DNA from: Thalassorhabdomicrobium marinisediminis
GTDB lineage: Bacteria; Pseudomonadota; Alphaproteobacteria; Rhodobacterales; Rhodobacteraceae
Length of the DNA: 64,000 bases
Assembly (NCBI RefSeq): GCF_003072065.1
Contig: NZ_QCYG01000004.1
Location: 186,001 to 250,000 of the forward strand
Reading direction: 5' to 3'
Part shown: positions 28,966 through 36,973 of the stretch, piece by piece
Position numbering within the stretch: position 1 is the stretch's first letter
Layout of the letters: each line of letters starts with the position of its first letter
Program-made: the position numbers and the translations under genes
Notes under the pieces: model-generated
What the model was told of the DNA's origin: nothing
The model's database searches: none
What the model saw: the letters and a program-made list of their open reading frames with translations, nothing else

Positions 28966-29994
28966 CTAGCGCATCCAGAAGCCGTGTTTCTTGATCCGGT
29001 TGCGGATTTGCTGTTCCCGCGGTGGCAGATCGGACTGATCAAACAGCGCGCGCACCTTCTGGCCGCGGCCCTGATAGATCATCCGTTTGAAGGGGTCATA
29101 TTGCTTGAGCCATTTCTTGATCCGGTTCGGGCCGGTGACCTCTTCCAGCACCTGAACGACCGCGGCATCCTCGCGCGCGTAGAGCAAGGGCAGAAGGCGG
29201 TAGTGACAGGTCAGATCGCCATCGAGCCCGTCAAGCTCCGGCCCCGGGCGGCCGCCGCCGAAGCTGTGGATCACCAGCGGCAGACTCACCTGATCGAGCC
29301 AGGGATCGAGGGATTGCAGCACCAGTTCTTCGGGGGTGTTGTCGCGGATGTCGCGCGCCCAGTCCCGCCAGCGGGCCCCGAACGCCGGCGCGTCATGCCC
29401 CGTTACCCAGCCTGCGTTAAAATAAAGGTAGCGTTCCCAGTATTCATCGGGTTGGGCGAGGTCCAGACTGCTGTCGAAGTCCAGCCCGTAGCGGTCGTAA
29501 AGCGCCTTCCAGATGGCGGAGTAGCCCGGCCAGTAAAGCTCCTCCTCGGGCCAGGTGCCCGTGCGCCGCATGGAGGCCGCGGGACGGGTGAAGTCGGTCG
29601 ACAGGCCGCCCAGCTCGCCTAGGATGAGCGTATCACTGTCCAGAAAGAGGAAGTTGCGCCCTTCGGGCATCGCGCAGAGCGCTTCAATCTTGTTGCCATG
29701 GGGGTAGCTTTGCCCGAAGGCTGTGTTGTCGAACGGCAGGATCTGCGCCCCCAGATCATCAAGCGCGCCCTTGATGTCGCCCCGCATGGTCGGGTCCTTG
29801 TCCCAGAGCGGGCCGGGTTGCGGTTCGGCAATATAGAGCGTGCCGGCAAACCCCGGCGATTTCGCCCGCAAAGAGGCCGCCAGCAGCAGGCATTCGAACT
29901 GCAACCGCCCCGCCTGTCCGACCGCGACGATATCGAAGTCGGACGCGCGGGGGGCCGTGTCGCCGGGCGCCAGAGCGGAGGGTGATTGAGCCAT
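28966..29994 (-). CDS. glycosyltransferase-like protein (GT-A/GT8-like)
   Basis: This 342-residue cytosolic protein is probably a nucleotide-sugar transferase of the GT-A type. Evidence is the opening DFDIVAVGQAGRLQFECLLLAASLR, the DxD-like metal site in FLFLDSDTLIL, an acceptor-side stretch YLYFNAGWVTGHDAPAFG and a late conserved region IHSFGGGRPGPELDG. A C-terminal basic tail (IRNRIKKHGFWMR) could bind membrane. I used the ATG reading MAQSPSALA; a GTG ten codons earlier is possible. No polysaccharide genes are nearby, and donor and acceptor are unknown. Confidence 0.6.
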   Translation of the reverse strand: MAQSPSALAPGDTAPRASDFDIVAVGQAGRLQFECLLLAASLRAKSPGFAGTLYIAEPQPGPLWDKDPTMRGDIKGALDDLGAQILPFDNTAFGQSYPHGNKIEALCAMPEGRNFLFLDSDTLILGELGGLSTDFTRPAASMRRTGTWPEEELYWPGYSAIWKALYDRYGLDFDSSLDLAQPDEYWERYLYFNAGWVTGHDAPAFGARWRDWARDIRDNTPEELVLQSLDPWLDQVSLPLVIHSFGGGRPGPELDGLDGDLTCHYRLLPLLYAREDAAVVQVLEEVTGPNRIKKWLKQYDPFKRMIYQGRGQKVRALFDQSDLPPREQQIRNRIKKHGFWMR

Positions 29995-30089
29995 TTTGCT
30001 TGCCTGATTGCCTGTTGCCTGCACTATAGCGGCGCATCCGCGCCCGAGGGAAGGGCAGCGGGGCGCTATATTTCAAGAAGGATATTTCA

Positions 30090-30632
30090 ATGCTTGATCT
30101 TGTTCTACCGCTTTTCATCGGGCTGGCGTTGGGGATTGCGCCGCCTGCCGCGCCGGAGGGTGTCACCGCGGATACCGGGGGGCCGGGCCCGGAGGCCGCC
30201 GAGCCATCGCTGGCCGAAGGGTCGGGCGATCACCTCGACGCCAGCCGCACGCCCGAGCCGCAAGACCCCACCGGCAAGTTCACCACGGCGACCGAAGTGC
30301 GGCCCATTCTGGACATGACCAAGGGCAACTGGATTGGCGTGCGCGAATACGAGGGGCAGGACCTTTTGTATTTTACCCATCTGATGGCGTGGCGCTGCGG
30401 CCTTTGGGACATCCGCTACGGGATCAACGGCGCGCCCGCTGAAGAGGTCATGGCGATGGAGCCCTGCAACACCGACCACGCCCAGCCCAATGCGATGATC
30501 GACGTCGAGAATTTTCTGCCTTACGTGGCCTTTCCGCTGCAATCGATCGACAGCGTGAGCGTCGAGATCGTCTATGACGACGGCACCACCGATGCGGCCG
30601 AGTTCACCCGGGATGAGGTTCGCATTCCCTAA
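30090..30632 (+). CDS. secreted or periplasmic protein of unknown function
   Basis: A 180-residue product with an N-terminal hydrophobic segment (MLDLVLPLFIGLALGIAPPAA) that looks like a signal peptide or anchor, a disordered acidic/Pro stretch to residue 65, and an ordered domain (VRPILDMTKGNWIGVREYEGQDLLYFTHLMAWRCGLWDIRYG). Two Cys residues (WRCGLWD and EPCNTDH) may form a disulfide. I do not recognise a characterised family. It ends three bases from the convergent RND gene and is divergent from the glycosyltransferase-like gene. Confidence 0.65.
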   Translation: MLDLVLPLFIGLALGIAPPAAPEGVTADTGGPGPEAAEPSLAEGSGDHLDASRTPEPQDPTGKFTTATEVRPILDMTKGNWIGVREYEGQDLLYFTHLMAWRCGLWDIRYGINGAPAEEVMAMEPCNTDHAQPNAMIDVENFLPYVAFPLQSIDSVSVEIVYDDGTTDAAEFTRDEVRIP

Positions 30633-30635
30633 CCG

Positions 30636-33600
30636 TCAGGTCGCAGCATGCGGATCGAGCAACGGGGCCGGGGTGGCCCTGTTGCGCTCGCCCAGCATCA
30701 ACATCGCGGGCGTGACCACCAACGTAAGCAAGGTCGCCACGACCAGCCCGCCCGCAATGGCCGCCGAAAGCTCGGTCCACCACTGGGTCGACGGCGCGCC
30801 GTAGACGATTTCGCGGGTGAAGAAGTTCAGGTTCAAGCCGATCACCATCGGCATCAACCCGAGCGCCGTTGTCACCGAGGTCAGAAACACCGGACGCAGA
30901 CGTTGCGCGCCGGTGCGCAGCGCGGCCTCAAGCGGGGATTGCCCGGCCTTTTTCAGGTCGTTGTAGGTGTCGATCAGGACGATGTTGTTGTTCACCACGA
31001 TCCCGGCCAGCGCGATGACGCCAATGCCGCCCATGACGATGCCGAAGGGGCGACCGGTGACGACCAGCCCCATCAGAACCCCCGCGATGGAGAAGACGAT
31101 CGCGCTCATGACGACAAAGGCCTGATAGAAATTGTTGAACTGGATCACGAGGATCACGAACATCAGAAAAATCGCGGTGATGAAGGCGCCGACCAGAAAA
31201 GTCATGCTTTCCTGCTGGTCTTCCGCCTCACCCGCGAAGGAGTAGCTCACGTCGTCGGGCAGATCGGCGGCGTCGATGGCGGCGCTCAGCGCGATCACCT
31301 GATCGTTGACCAGCAGCCCCGGCGCGACGTTTGCCTCGATCGTGGTGACGCGCTTTTCGTCGATACGCCGGATCACGCCGGTGCGCTCGGAGGGGGCGAA
31401 GGTCACGAAGTTCGAGATCGGCACCAGACCGGACGCGGTGGGCACCCGCAGGCTGGCCAGTTCCGCAAGCGAGCGATCCTCACGCGGGAAGCGCACCCGG
31501 ATGTCGAGCGAGCCGTCCACATCGCCGGGGCGGTAGTCGGCCACCGTCACCCCCTGGGTGAGCAGTTGCACCGCTTGCCCCAGAAGGCTCACGTCCGCGC
31601 CGAACCGCGCGGCTTCGGCCCGGTTCACAAGGATCGACACTTCGACCCCCGGCACCGGGCTGGTGTCCGTCACGTCGGTAAATCCGCCCAGCCGGTCCAT
31701 GATCCCGCGGATCATCAGCACCGCTTCTTCCTGCTTTTCCGGGTCGCGCCCGGTGATCTGCAGGTTCACCGGCTTGCCCGAGGTGGGCCCCATGGATTGG
31801 GCCTGCACCTGCACGTCGATGCCGGCGATGTCGGCCACGGACTCGCGGATCTCCATGCCAAGCTCGTCCGCCGTGCGGCGCGTGTCCCAGGGTGTGAGTT
31901 CCAGTTGCAGCGTGCCGATGGTTTCCTCATCCCCCTGACCGGCGCTCATGGTGGAGCGGGCGTAGATGCTGGCGATCTCGTCGTAAGGCAGCAGGCGGTC
32001 TTCCACCGCGCGCACCAGCGCATCGCGCTCGAAGATCGAGAAGTTGTCCCGCGCGCGCACCTGCACCTGCATGAAGTCCGGCTCGGGCGAGGGGAAGAAG
32101 CTGACGCCCTTGCCGAACTGCCCATAAAGGCTGAAGGCCCCCAGCAGCATCGCGATGGCCAGCAGCAGCGTGGCACCCGGGCGCAGGATGGCCCAGTGCA
32201 ACAGCTTGACATAGGCGCCGGTGAAGCCCCCCATGTCACGCGGATCGCCCAGTTCGGCCGCGTGCAGTGCCGCCTTGTCCTTGGCGCTTTGTGGCTGCCG
32301 TTTGCCGATGAGACCGCCCACGACCGGGATGAAGATCAGCGCCATGAACAGCGATGCAAACAGCGTCAGGATCACCGTCGTCGGCAGGTATTTCATGAAC
32401 TCGCCGACCATGCCCGACCAGAACAACAGCGGGAAGAACACGCTCAGCGTGGTCGCGGTCGACGCGATGATCGGCCAGGACATGCGCTTGGCGGCAAATG
32501 CATATGCCGCACGGGCGGGCATCCCTTCTTGCAGCTTGCGGTCGGCCAGTTCGACCGTGACGATGGCCCCGTCCACCAGCATCCCCACCACAAGGATCAG
32601 CGAGAAAAGCACCACGATATTCATGGTGTAATCCATCACCCAAAGCGCTGTGACGCCGGCCAGAAACGCCCCCGGGATCGCCAGACCCACAAGGATCGCC
32701 GAGCGGGTGCCCAGCGCGAAGACCACGACAATCATCACAAGGATCACCGCGGCGATCACGTTGGCCTCTAGGTCGTTGAGCAGATCTTTGACGGATTTCG
32801 ATTGGTCCTGCAGGTAGGTTACGTTGATGGAGTCCGGCCATTCGGCTTTCAGCGCGGCGACGCGGGCCTTCACCTCGTCCACAGTCTCGATGATGTTTGC
32901 GCCGGAGCGTTTGGTCACCTCGAGTGCCAGCGCGGGCTGCCCGTTGATCCGCGCGAACGAGCTGGGGTCCTCGAAGGTCCGGCGCACTGTCGCCACGTCT
33001 CCGAAGGTCACCACGGCGTCGCCGCGCACCTTCACCGGGATCGCCATGACGTCTTCGAGGTCTTCGATAAGCCCCGGCACCTTGAGCACGATGCGTCCGG
33101 CCCCGGTCTCGATGGCGCCTGCGGCGATCAGACGGTTGTTGCGCTGGATCTGCCCGATCAGTTCATCAAAGGACAGGTTATAGGTCTCGAACACGGTAGG
33201 ATCGATCAGCACCTCAAGAAACTCGAACCGCTGGCCGCCGATATCCACCTCAAGCACCCCTTCAAGGCTTTCCAGCTCTTCTTGCAGGGTTTCAGCCAGC
33301 GCGTTCAGCGTGCGTTCGGGCACCGGACCTGAGAGGATCGCGGTGATCACCGGGAACAGCGCGGTGTTGATCTCGGTGATGGTGATGTCGTTGGCGTCCT
33401 CGGGCAGGTCGCCTTGGGCGCGGTCTGCGGCCTCGCGCACCTTGTCGAGGGCTTCGTCGTTGTCGCCGCCCGGCGTGAATTCAAGCTGGATCGACGCAAA
33501 GCCCTCGGTGGCCTCCGAGCTCATCTTGTCGAGCCCCTCGATTGAGCCGAACTCGGTCTCCATCGGTTCGAGCAGCAGGCGCTCTGCATCCGTGGGACTG

Positions 33601-33764
33601 ATGCCGTCCAGCCCCGTGGAGATGTAGAAGAAGGGCAGGGGGACTTCGGGATTGGCCTCTTTCGGGATCGCGGAATAGGCGTAGGCGCCCACGGCCAGCA
33701 GCATCATGAGCGCCATCACCACCACGCGAGAGCGCGAGAAGGCGGCGTCGATCAACGTCCCCAT
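30636..33764 (-). CDS. RND-family efflux transporter, inner-membrane permease
   Basis: This 1042-residue proton-driven permease has the RND layout: an N-terminal helix (VVVMALMMLLAVGAYAYSAIP), two large periplasmic loops, and two groups of helices. The TM4 proton-relay motif reads LVVGMLVDGAIVTVELADR, so one of the two Asp residues seen in AcrB (DD) is Gly here (Asp398-Gly399). It pairs with the adaptor gene upstream; start and stop overlap (ATGA). No TolC-type gene is adjacent, so an outer-membrane partner must be elsewhere. The substrate is unknown. Confidence 0.93.
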   Translation of the reverse strand: MGTLIDAAFSRSRVVVMALMMLLAVGAYAYSAIPKEANPEVPLPFFYISTGLDGISPTDAERLLLEPMETEFGSIEGLDKMSSEATEGFASIQLEFTPGGDNDEALDKVREAADRAQGDLPEDANDITITEINTALFPVITAILSGPVPERTLNALAETLQEELESLEGVLEVDIGGQRFEFLEVLIDPTVFETYNLSFDELIGQIQRNNRLIAAGAIETGAGRIVLKVPGLIEDLEDVMAIPVKVRGDAVVTFGDVATVRRTFEDPSSFARINGQPALALEVTKRSGANIIETVDEVKARVAALKAEWPDSINVTYLQDQSKSVKDLLNDLEANVIAAVILVMIVVVFALGTRSAILVGLAIPGAFLAGVTALWVMDYTMNIVVLFSLILVVGMLVDGAIVTVELADRKLQEGMPARAAYAFAAKRMSWPIIASTATTLSVFFPLLFWSGMVGEFMKYLPTTVILTLFASLFMALIFIPVVGGLIGKRQPQSAKDKAALHAAELGDPRDMGGFTGAYVKLLHWAILRPGATLLLAIAMLLGAFSLYGQFGKGVSFFPSPEPDFMQVQVRARDNFSIFERDALVRAVEDRLLPYDEIASIYARSTMSAGQGDEETIGTLQLELTPWDTRRTADELGMEIRESVADIAGIDVQVQAQSMGPTSGKPVNLQITGRDPEKQEEAVLMIRGIMDRLGGFTDVTDTSPVPGVEVSILVNRAEAARFGADVSLLGQAVQLLTQGVTVADYRPGDVDGSLDIRVRFPREDRSLAELASLRVPTASGLVPISNFVTFAPSERTGVIRRIDEKRVTTIEANVAPGLLVNDQVIALSAAIDAADLPDDVSYSFAGEAEDQQESMTFLVGAFITAIFLMFVILVIQFNNFYQAFVVMSAIVFSIAGVLMGLVVTGRPFGIVMGGIGVIALAGIVVNNNIVLIDTYNDLKKAGQSPLEAALRTGAQRLRPVFLTSVTTALGLMPMVIGLNLNFFTREIVYGAPSTQWWTELSAAIAGGLVVATLLTLVVTPAMLMLGERNRATPAPLLDPHAAT

Positions 33765-34963
33765 CAGGAGGGCTCCGCAGTCATGGGGGCCACGGTTTCG
33801 TCGATGTTCACGAATCCTTGGCCCACGGTGATGATGTCGACCGCGTCAGGCAGGCCGGTGACCCAGATGCCGTCGATCTGCGCCTTGACGATCTCGACGG
33901 GGTAGAATTCGACGATGTTGTCGGCATTCACCGTTTTGACGCCCAGCGTGCCCTGCGTGTCGAGCGAGACGATGGACGGCGCGATGAAATGGGCCGTCAC
34001 CTCACCGGTCGGGATCACGATCTCGGCGGAGATGCCCGCAGGAATCGCGCCGTCCGCGTTCTCGACCTCGATCTCGGCGCGGAAGGTGCGGGTCTCGGCG
34101 GCGGCGGAGCTGCCCACGAAGGTCACGGTGCCGGGAAGCTCCTCTCCGGTGATGAAGCGGACGACGGCGGGCTGGCCCACCTCAAGCTGGGTCAGCGATT
34201 GCTGGGGCACGCGGATCACCACGGTCAGCGGCGTGATGTCCACCAGCCGGCCCACCTCGGACCCGGCCGAGACGAATTCGCCCTCGTTGATGTGCAACTC
34301 TTCGATGCGCCCGGCGAAGGGGGCCGTGATCGTCAGCGATTTGGCGGCTTCCTGCACGGCGGTGACCTGCGCTTGTGCTGCGGCAAGGGCGGCGCGGGCC
34401 TGGGTCACGCGGTCCACCGTGGCAACTCCACGCTCCAGCAGGCTTTGCGCGTTGTCGAAATCGCGCTGGGCGCGGGCAAGCTCGGCCTCGGCGCGGTTCG
34501 TGTCCGCCGCGTTCGTCGTGAGATCGAACCGGGCGATCACCTCTCCGGCGTCCACGTCGTCGCCCTTGCGCACCAGAACCTCGGCAATGTCGCCCGAGGC
34601 TTCCGCCCGCAGCAGTGTGTCGCGGTCCGGTTCGGCCTGTCCTTCGGCGCGGAACACCTGCGGCACCGTCTCGGCGGTCGAGGGCTCAACCGCGACGGCC
34701 ACCGGCGCGGGTTCTTCGCGCAGGGGCGGGGGCGCGTCATCCTCGGACGGCAGAACGAAGCCACTGCCCATCCAGCCGACGATGGCAATCAGAAGAAAGG
34801 CTGCGAACCATGTGGAGCGGGACGCGCCCTTGTCGGTCTCGAACTGCAGGGTCCGCGCCACTGGCGCATCCGCCCCGGGGCCGGTCGATGGATCCGCCCG
34901 GCGGGCCTCGGTCACGGCGGGGGACTCCGGTGACAGGTCCGAAACATTCGACGGCGAATTCAT
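33764..34963 (-). CDS. RND efflux periplasmic adaptor (membrane fusion protein)
   Basis: This 399-residue protein links the RND permease to an outer-membrane channel. A disordered cytosolic N-terminus of about 50 residues precedes a membrane helix (STWFAAFLLIAIVGWMGSGFVL). Lipoyl-like (LLRAEASGDIAEVLVRKGDDVDAGEVIARFD), alpha-hairpin coiled-coil (RAEAELARAQRDFDNAQSLLERG) and beta-barrel domains follow. The ATG chosen has GAGGAA upstream; the ORF opens 16 codons earlier without support. Its stop overlaps the permease start. Confidence 0.92.
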   Translation of the reverse strand: MNSPSNVSDLSPESPAVTEARRADPSTGPGADAPVARTLQFETDKGASRSTWFAAFLLIAIVGWMGSGFVLPSEDDAPPPLREEPAPVAVAVEPSTAETVPQVFRAEGQAEPDRDTLLRAEASGDIAEVLVRKGDDVDAGEVIARFDLTTNAADTNRAEAELARAQRDFDNAQSLLERGVATVDRVTQARAALAAAQAQVTAVQEAAKSLTITAPFAGRIEELHINEGEFVSAGSEVGRLVDITPLTVVIRVPQQSLTQLEVGQPAVVRFITGEELPGTVTFVGSSAAAETRTFRAEIEVENADGAIPAGISAEIVIPTGEVTAHFIAPSIVSLDTQGTLGVKTVNADNIVEFYPVEIVKAQIDGIWVTGLPDAVDIITVGQGFVNIDETVAPMTAEPS

Positions 34964-35218
34964 GTGGTATTTCCTCAAGTGACGTCCGGGACGCTCCAAC
35001 GTGGGTGTCATGTGACCTATTTTTGCGAAAATTCAAACCCGAACCATAAAGATCAGGTGAAATTGACCCCGTCCGGCTCTGCGCGCACTCCTCCTTGGGG
35101 GCCATGAGCTGCGATCGGCAAGACCTATCAGCCCGTGGCCGCGCGCAGGGACGTCGCACTTCACCATTTCTCACTTGCTAGCGAGGGGGCGTTTCAGCTA
35201 CGTAAACCCACGACCCGA

Positions 35219-35289
35219 TCTCGGGAGAACCAGTTCGCTGGTGCCGAAGGAGCAACCGCCTCGGAATCTCTCAGGCCACAGGACCGAGA
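35219..35289 (+). promoter_or_regulatory. glycine riboswitch, aptamer 1
   Basis: The first of two aptamers in the gcvT leader. P1 is TCTCGG pairing with CCGAGA. The conserved core shows GGTGCCGAAGGAGCAACCGCC, then GGAATCTCTCAGGC and AGGACCGAG. The 180 bases before it, back to the divergent RND adaptor gene, hold promoters I could not assign. Confidence 0.93.
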
Positions 35290-35304
35290 CCGGAATGACG
35301 ACAA

Positions 35305-35367
35305 CTCTGGAGAGTGGTGCCGCACGCACCCGCCGAAGGGATAACGATCTCAGGCGAAAGGACAGAG
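35305..35367 (+). promoter_or_regulatory. glycine riboswitch, aptamer 2
   Basis: The second aptamer, 15 bases after the first. P1 is CTCTG pairing with CAGAG, with conserved CCGCCGAAGGGATAACGATC, CTCAGGCGAAAGGACAGAG. The tandem arrangement is typical of switches that turn on glycine cleavage genes when glycine is abundant. Confidence 0.93.
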
Positions 35368-35369
35368 GA

Positions 35370-35410
35370 GGCACCAGCGCGCAGGAATGATCCTGCGTAG
35401 GACAGGTGCC
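35370..35410 (+). promoter_or_regulatory. expression-platform hairpin of the glycine riboswitch
   Basis: GGCACC pairs with GGTGCC around an inner CGCAGGA/TCCTGCG hairpin. It begins directly after aptamer 2 and lies about 50 bases before the gcvT start. There is no U-run, so control may act on translation or through a rival fold rather than by simple intrinsic termination. Confidence 0.5.
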
Positions 35411-35458
35411 GCTTGATTCGTTAAGGGTCTCGCCGGCTTGAAAGAGACGAGTGGCGAT

Positions 35459-36583
35459 ATGGCTGAACTGTTGAAGACCCCGCTTTATGATCTGCACTTA
35501 GAGGCAGGCGCCAAGATGGTGCCCTTTGCCGGCTACGAAATGCCGGTGCAATATCCCATGGGCGTTATGAAAGAGCATCTGCACACGCGGGCCAAGGCCG
35601 GCCTGTTCGATGTGAGCCACATGGGGCAGGTGATCGTGCAGGGCGACAGCTACGAAGCGGCCGCGCGGGGGCTTGAGCGGTTGATCCCTGCGGATGTCCT
35701 TGGGTTGGAAGATGGGCGCCAGCGCTACGGGTTCTTCACAAACGACGCCGGCGGGATCGAGGATGATCTGATGTTCGCCAACCGGGGCGATCATCTTTAC
35801 GTGGTGGTCAATGCTGCCTGCAAGGGCGCGGACATCGCACGGATGAAAACGGCGCTTGAGCCGGATCTCACCGTGGCCGAAATCACCGACCGCGCGCTGT
35901 TGGCGCTGCAGGGCCCTTCAGCCGAGGCGGTGCTCGCCGCACTCGATCCGCGCGCGGCCGACATGGCCTTCATGGATGTGGCGACGCTTGACCTCAACGG
36001 GGTTGAGGCCTGGGTGTCGCGCTCGGGCTATACCGGTGAGGACGGCTATGAGATTTCCGTGCCCGCCGTGCATGCAAGTTCCATCGCCAAGGCGCTGCTC
36101 GAGCATGACGACGTTGAACTTATCGGGTTGGGCGCGCGGGATTCCCTGCGGCTTGAATCCGGCCTGTGTCTTTACGGCAATGACATCGACGCGAAGACCA
36201 CCCCGGTCGAAGCGGCTTTGACCTGGGCGATCCAGAAGGTCCGCCGCGCGGACGGTGCGCGCGCGGGCGGTTTTCCCGGTGCCGATGTGATCTTTGACCA
36301 GATGGCAAACGGCGCCGCGCGCAAACGCGTCGGCCTGCGCCCCGAAGGCCGCGCCCCCATGCGCGAAGGCGTGCAACTCTTCGCCGACGCGGCCGGGGGC
36401 GACAGCATCGGCATCATCACCTCGGGCAGCTTCGGCCCCACCGTGGGCGGCCCCGTTGCCATGGGCTATGTGACCGCCGATCACGCGACCACGGGCACCA
36501 CTGTTTACGGTGAATTGCGCGGCAAACGCCAACCCCTTACACTCACCAAGATGCCCTTCACACCGGCAAACGTTAAACGATAA
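35459..36583 (+). CDS. gcvT: glycine cleavage system T protein (aminomethyltransferase)
   Basis: GcvT takes the aminomethyl group from the lipoylated H protein and passes the carbon to tetrahydrofolate, releasing ammonia. The 374-residue product shows MVPFAGYEMPVQYPMGVMKEHLHTR, GLFDVSHMGQV and the substrate-binding SRSGYTGEDGYEISVP. It is the first gene of gcvT-gcvH-gcvP and lies behind the tandem glycine riboswitch. The ATG at MAELLKTPLYDLH is preferred over a TTG seven codons upstream. Length is normal. Confidence 0.97.
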   Translation: MAELLKTPLYDLHLEAGAKMVPFAGYEMPVQYPMGVMKEHLHTRAKAGLFDVSHMGQVIVQGDSYEAAARGLERLIPADVLGLEDGRQRYGFFTNDAGGIEDDLMFANRGDHLYVVVNAACKGADIARMKTALEPDLTVAEITDRALLALQGPSAEAVLAALDPRAADMAFMDVATLDLNGVEAWVSRSGYTGEDGYEISVPAVHASSIAKALLEHDDVELIGLGARDSLRLESGLCLYGNDIDAKTTPVEAALTWAIQKVRRADGARAGGFPGADVIFDQMANGAARKRVGLRPEGRAPMREGVQLFADAAGGDSIGIITSGSFGPTVGGPVAMGYVTADHATTGTTVYGELRGKRQPLTLTKMPFTPANVKR

Positions 36584-36598
36584 CAGGAAGATAGAGCT

Positions 36599-36961
36599 AT
36601 GAAATATACCGAAGAGCACGAATGGCTCCGCGAAGAGTCCGACGGCGTCTATGTCGTGGGCATCACCGAACACGCCACCACGCAGCTGGGCGATCTGGTG
36701 TTCGTGGAACTGCCCGAGGTGGGCACCACGGTCAGCAAGGATGACGAGATTGTGGTGATCGAGAGCGTCAAGGCCGCCTCGGACATTCTGGCACCGCTGG
36801 ACGGCGAGATTGTCGAAGTGAACGAAGCGCTGGCCGAAGATCCGAGCCTGGCCAACAGCGACGCCATCGGCGACGGCTGGTTCTTCAAGATCAAACCGTC
36901 CGACCTGTCGCAGATGGACGACATGATGGACGAAGCCGCCTACAACAAGATGATTGGCTAA
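36599..36961 (+). CDS. gcvH: glycine cleavage system H protein
   Basis: GcvH shuttles the aminomethyl intermediate on a lipoyl arm between the P, T and L proteins. The 120-residue protein has the lipoyl-lysine motif [15 protein letters not shown] and the family opening [14 protein letters not shown]. It begins 15 bases after gcvT, with an AGGAAGA ribosome site, and is followed 12 bases later by gcvP. Confidence 0.97.
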   Translation: MKYTEEHEWLREESDGVYVVGITEHATTQLGDLVFVELPEVGTTVSKDDEIVVIESVKAASDILAPLDGEIVEVNEALAEDPSLANSDAIGDGWFFKIKPSDLSQMDDMMDEAAYNKMIG

Positions 36962-36973
36962 GGACGCAAACCC

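Noticed and set aside
28752-28994. An 80-codon plus-strand gene beginning MAVSEDKLLCLSDPV
   Set aside because: The frame runs through a dispersed repeat and into the 3' end of the opposite-strand gene, and no ribosome site was seen.
30648-32771. A 707-codon plus-strand frame across the RND permease
   Set aside because: It is an antisense shadow rich in His, Arg and Gln with no ribosome site; the RND gene explains the region.
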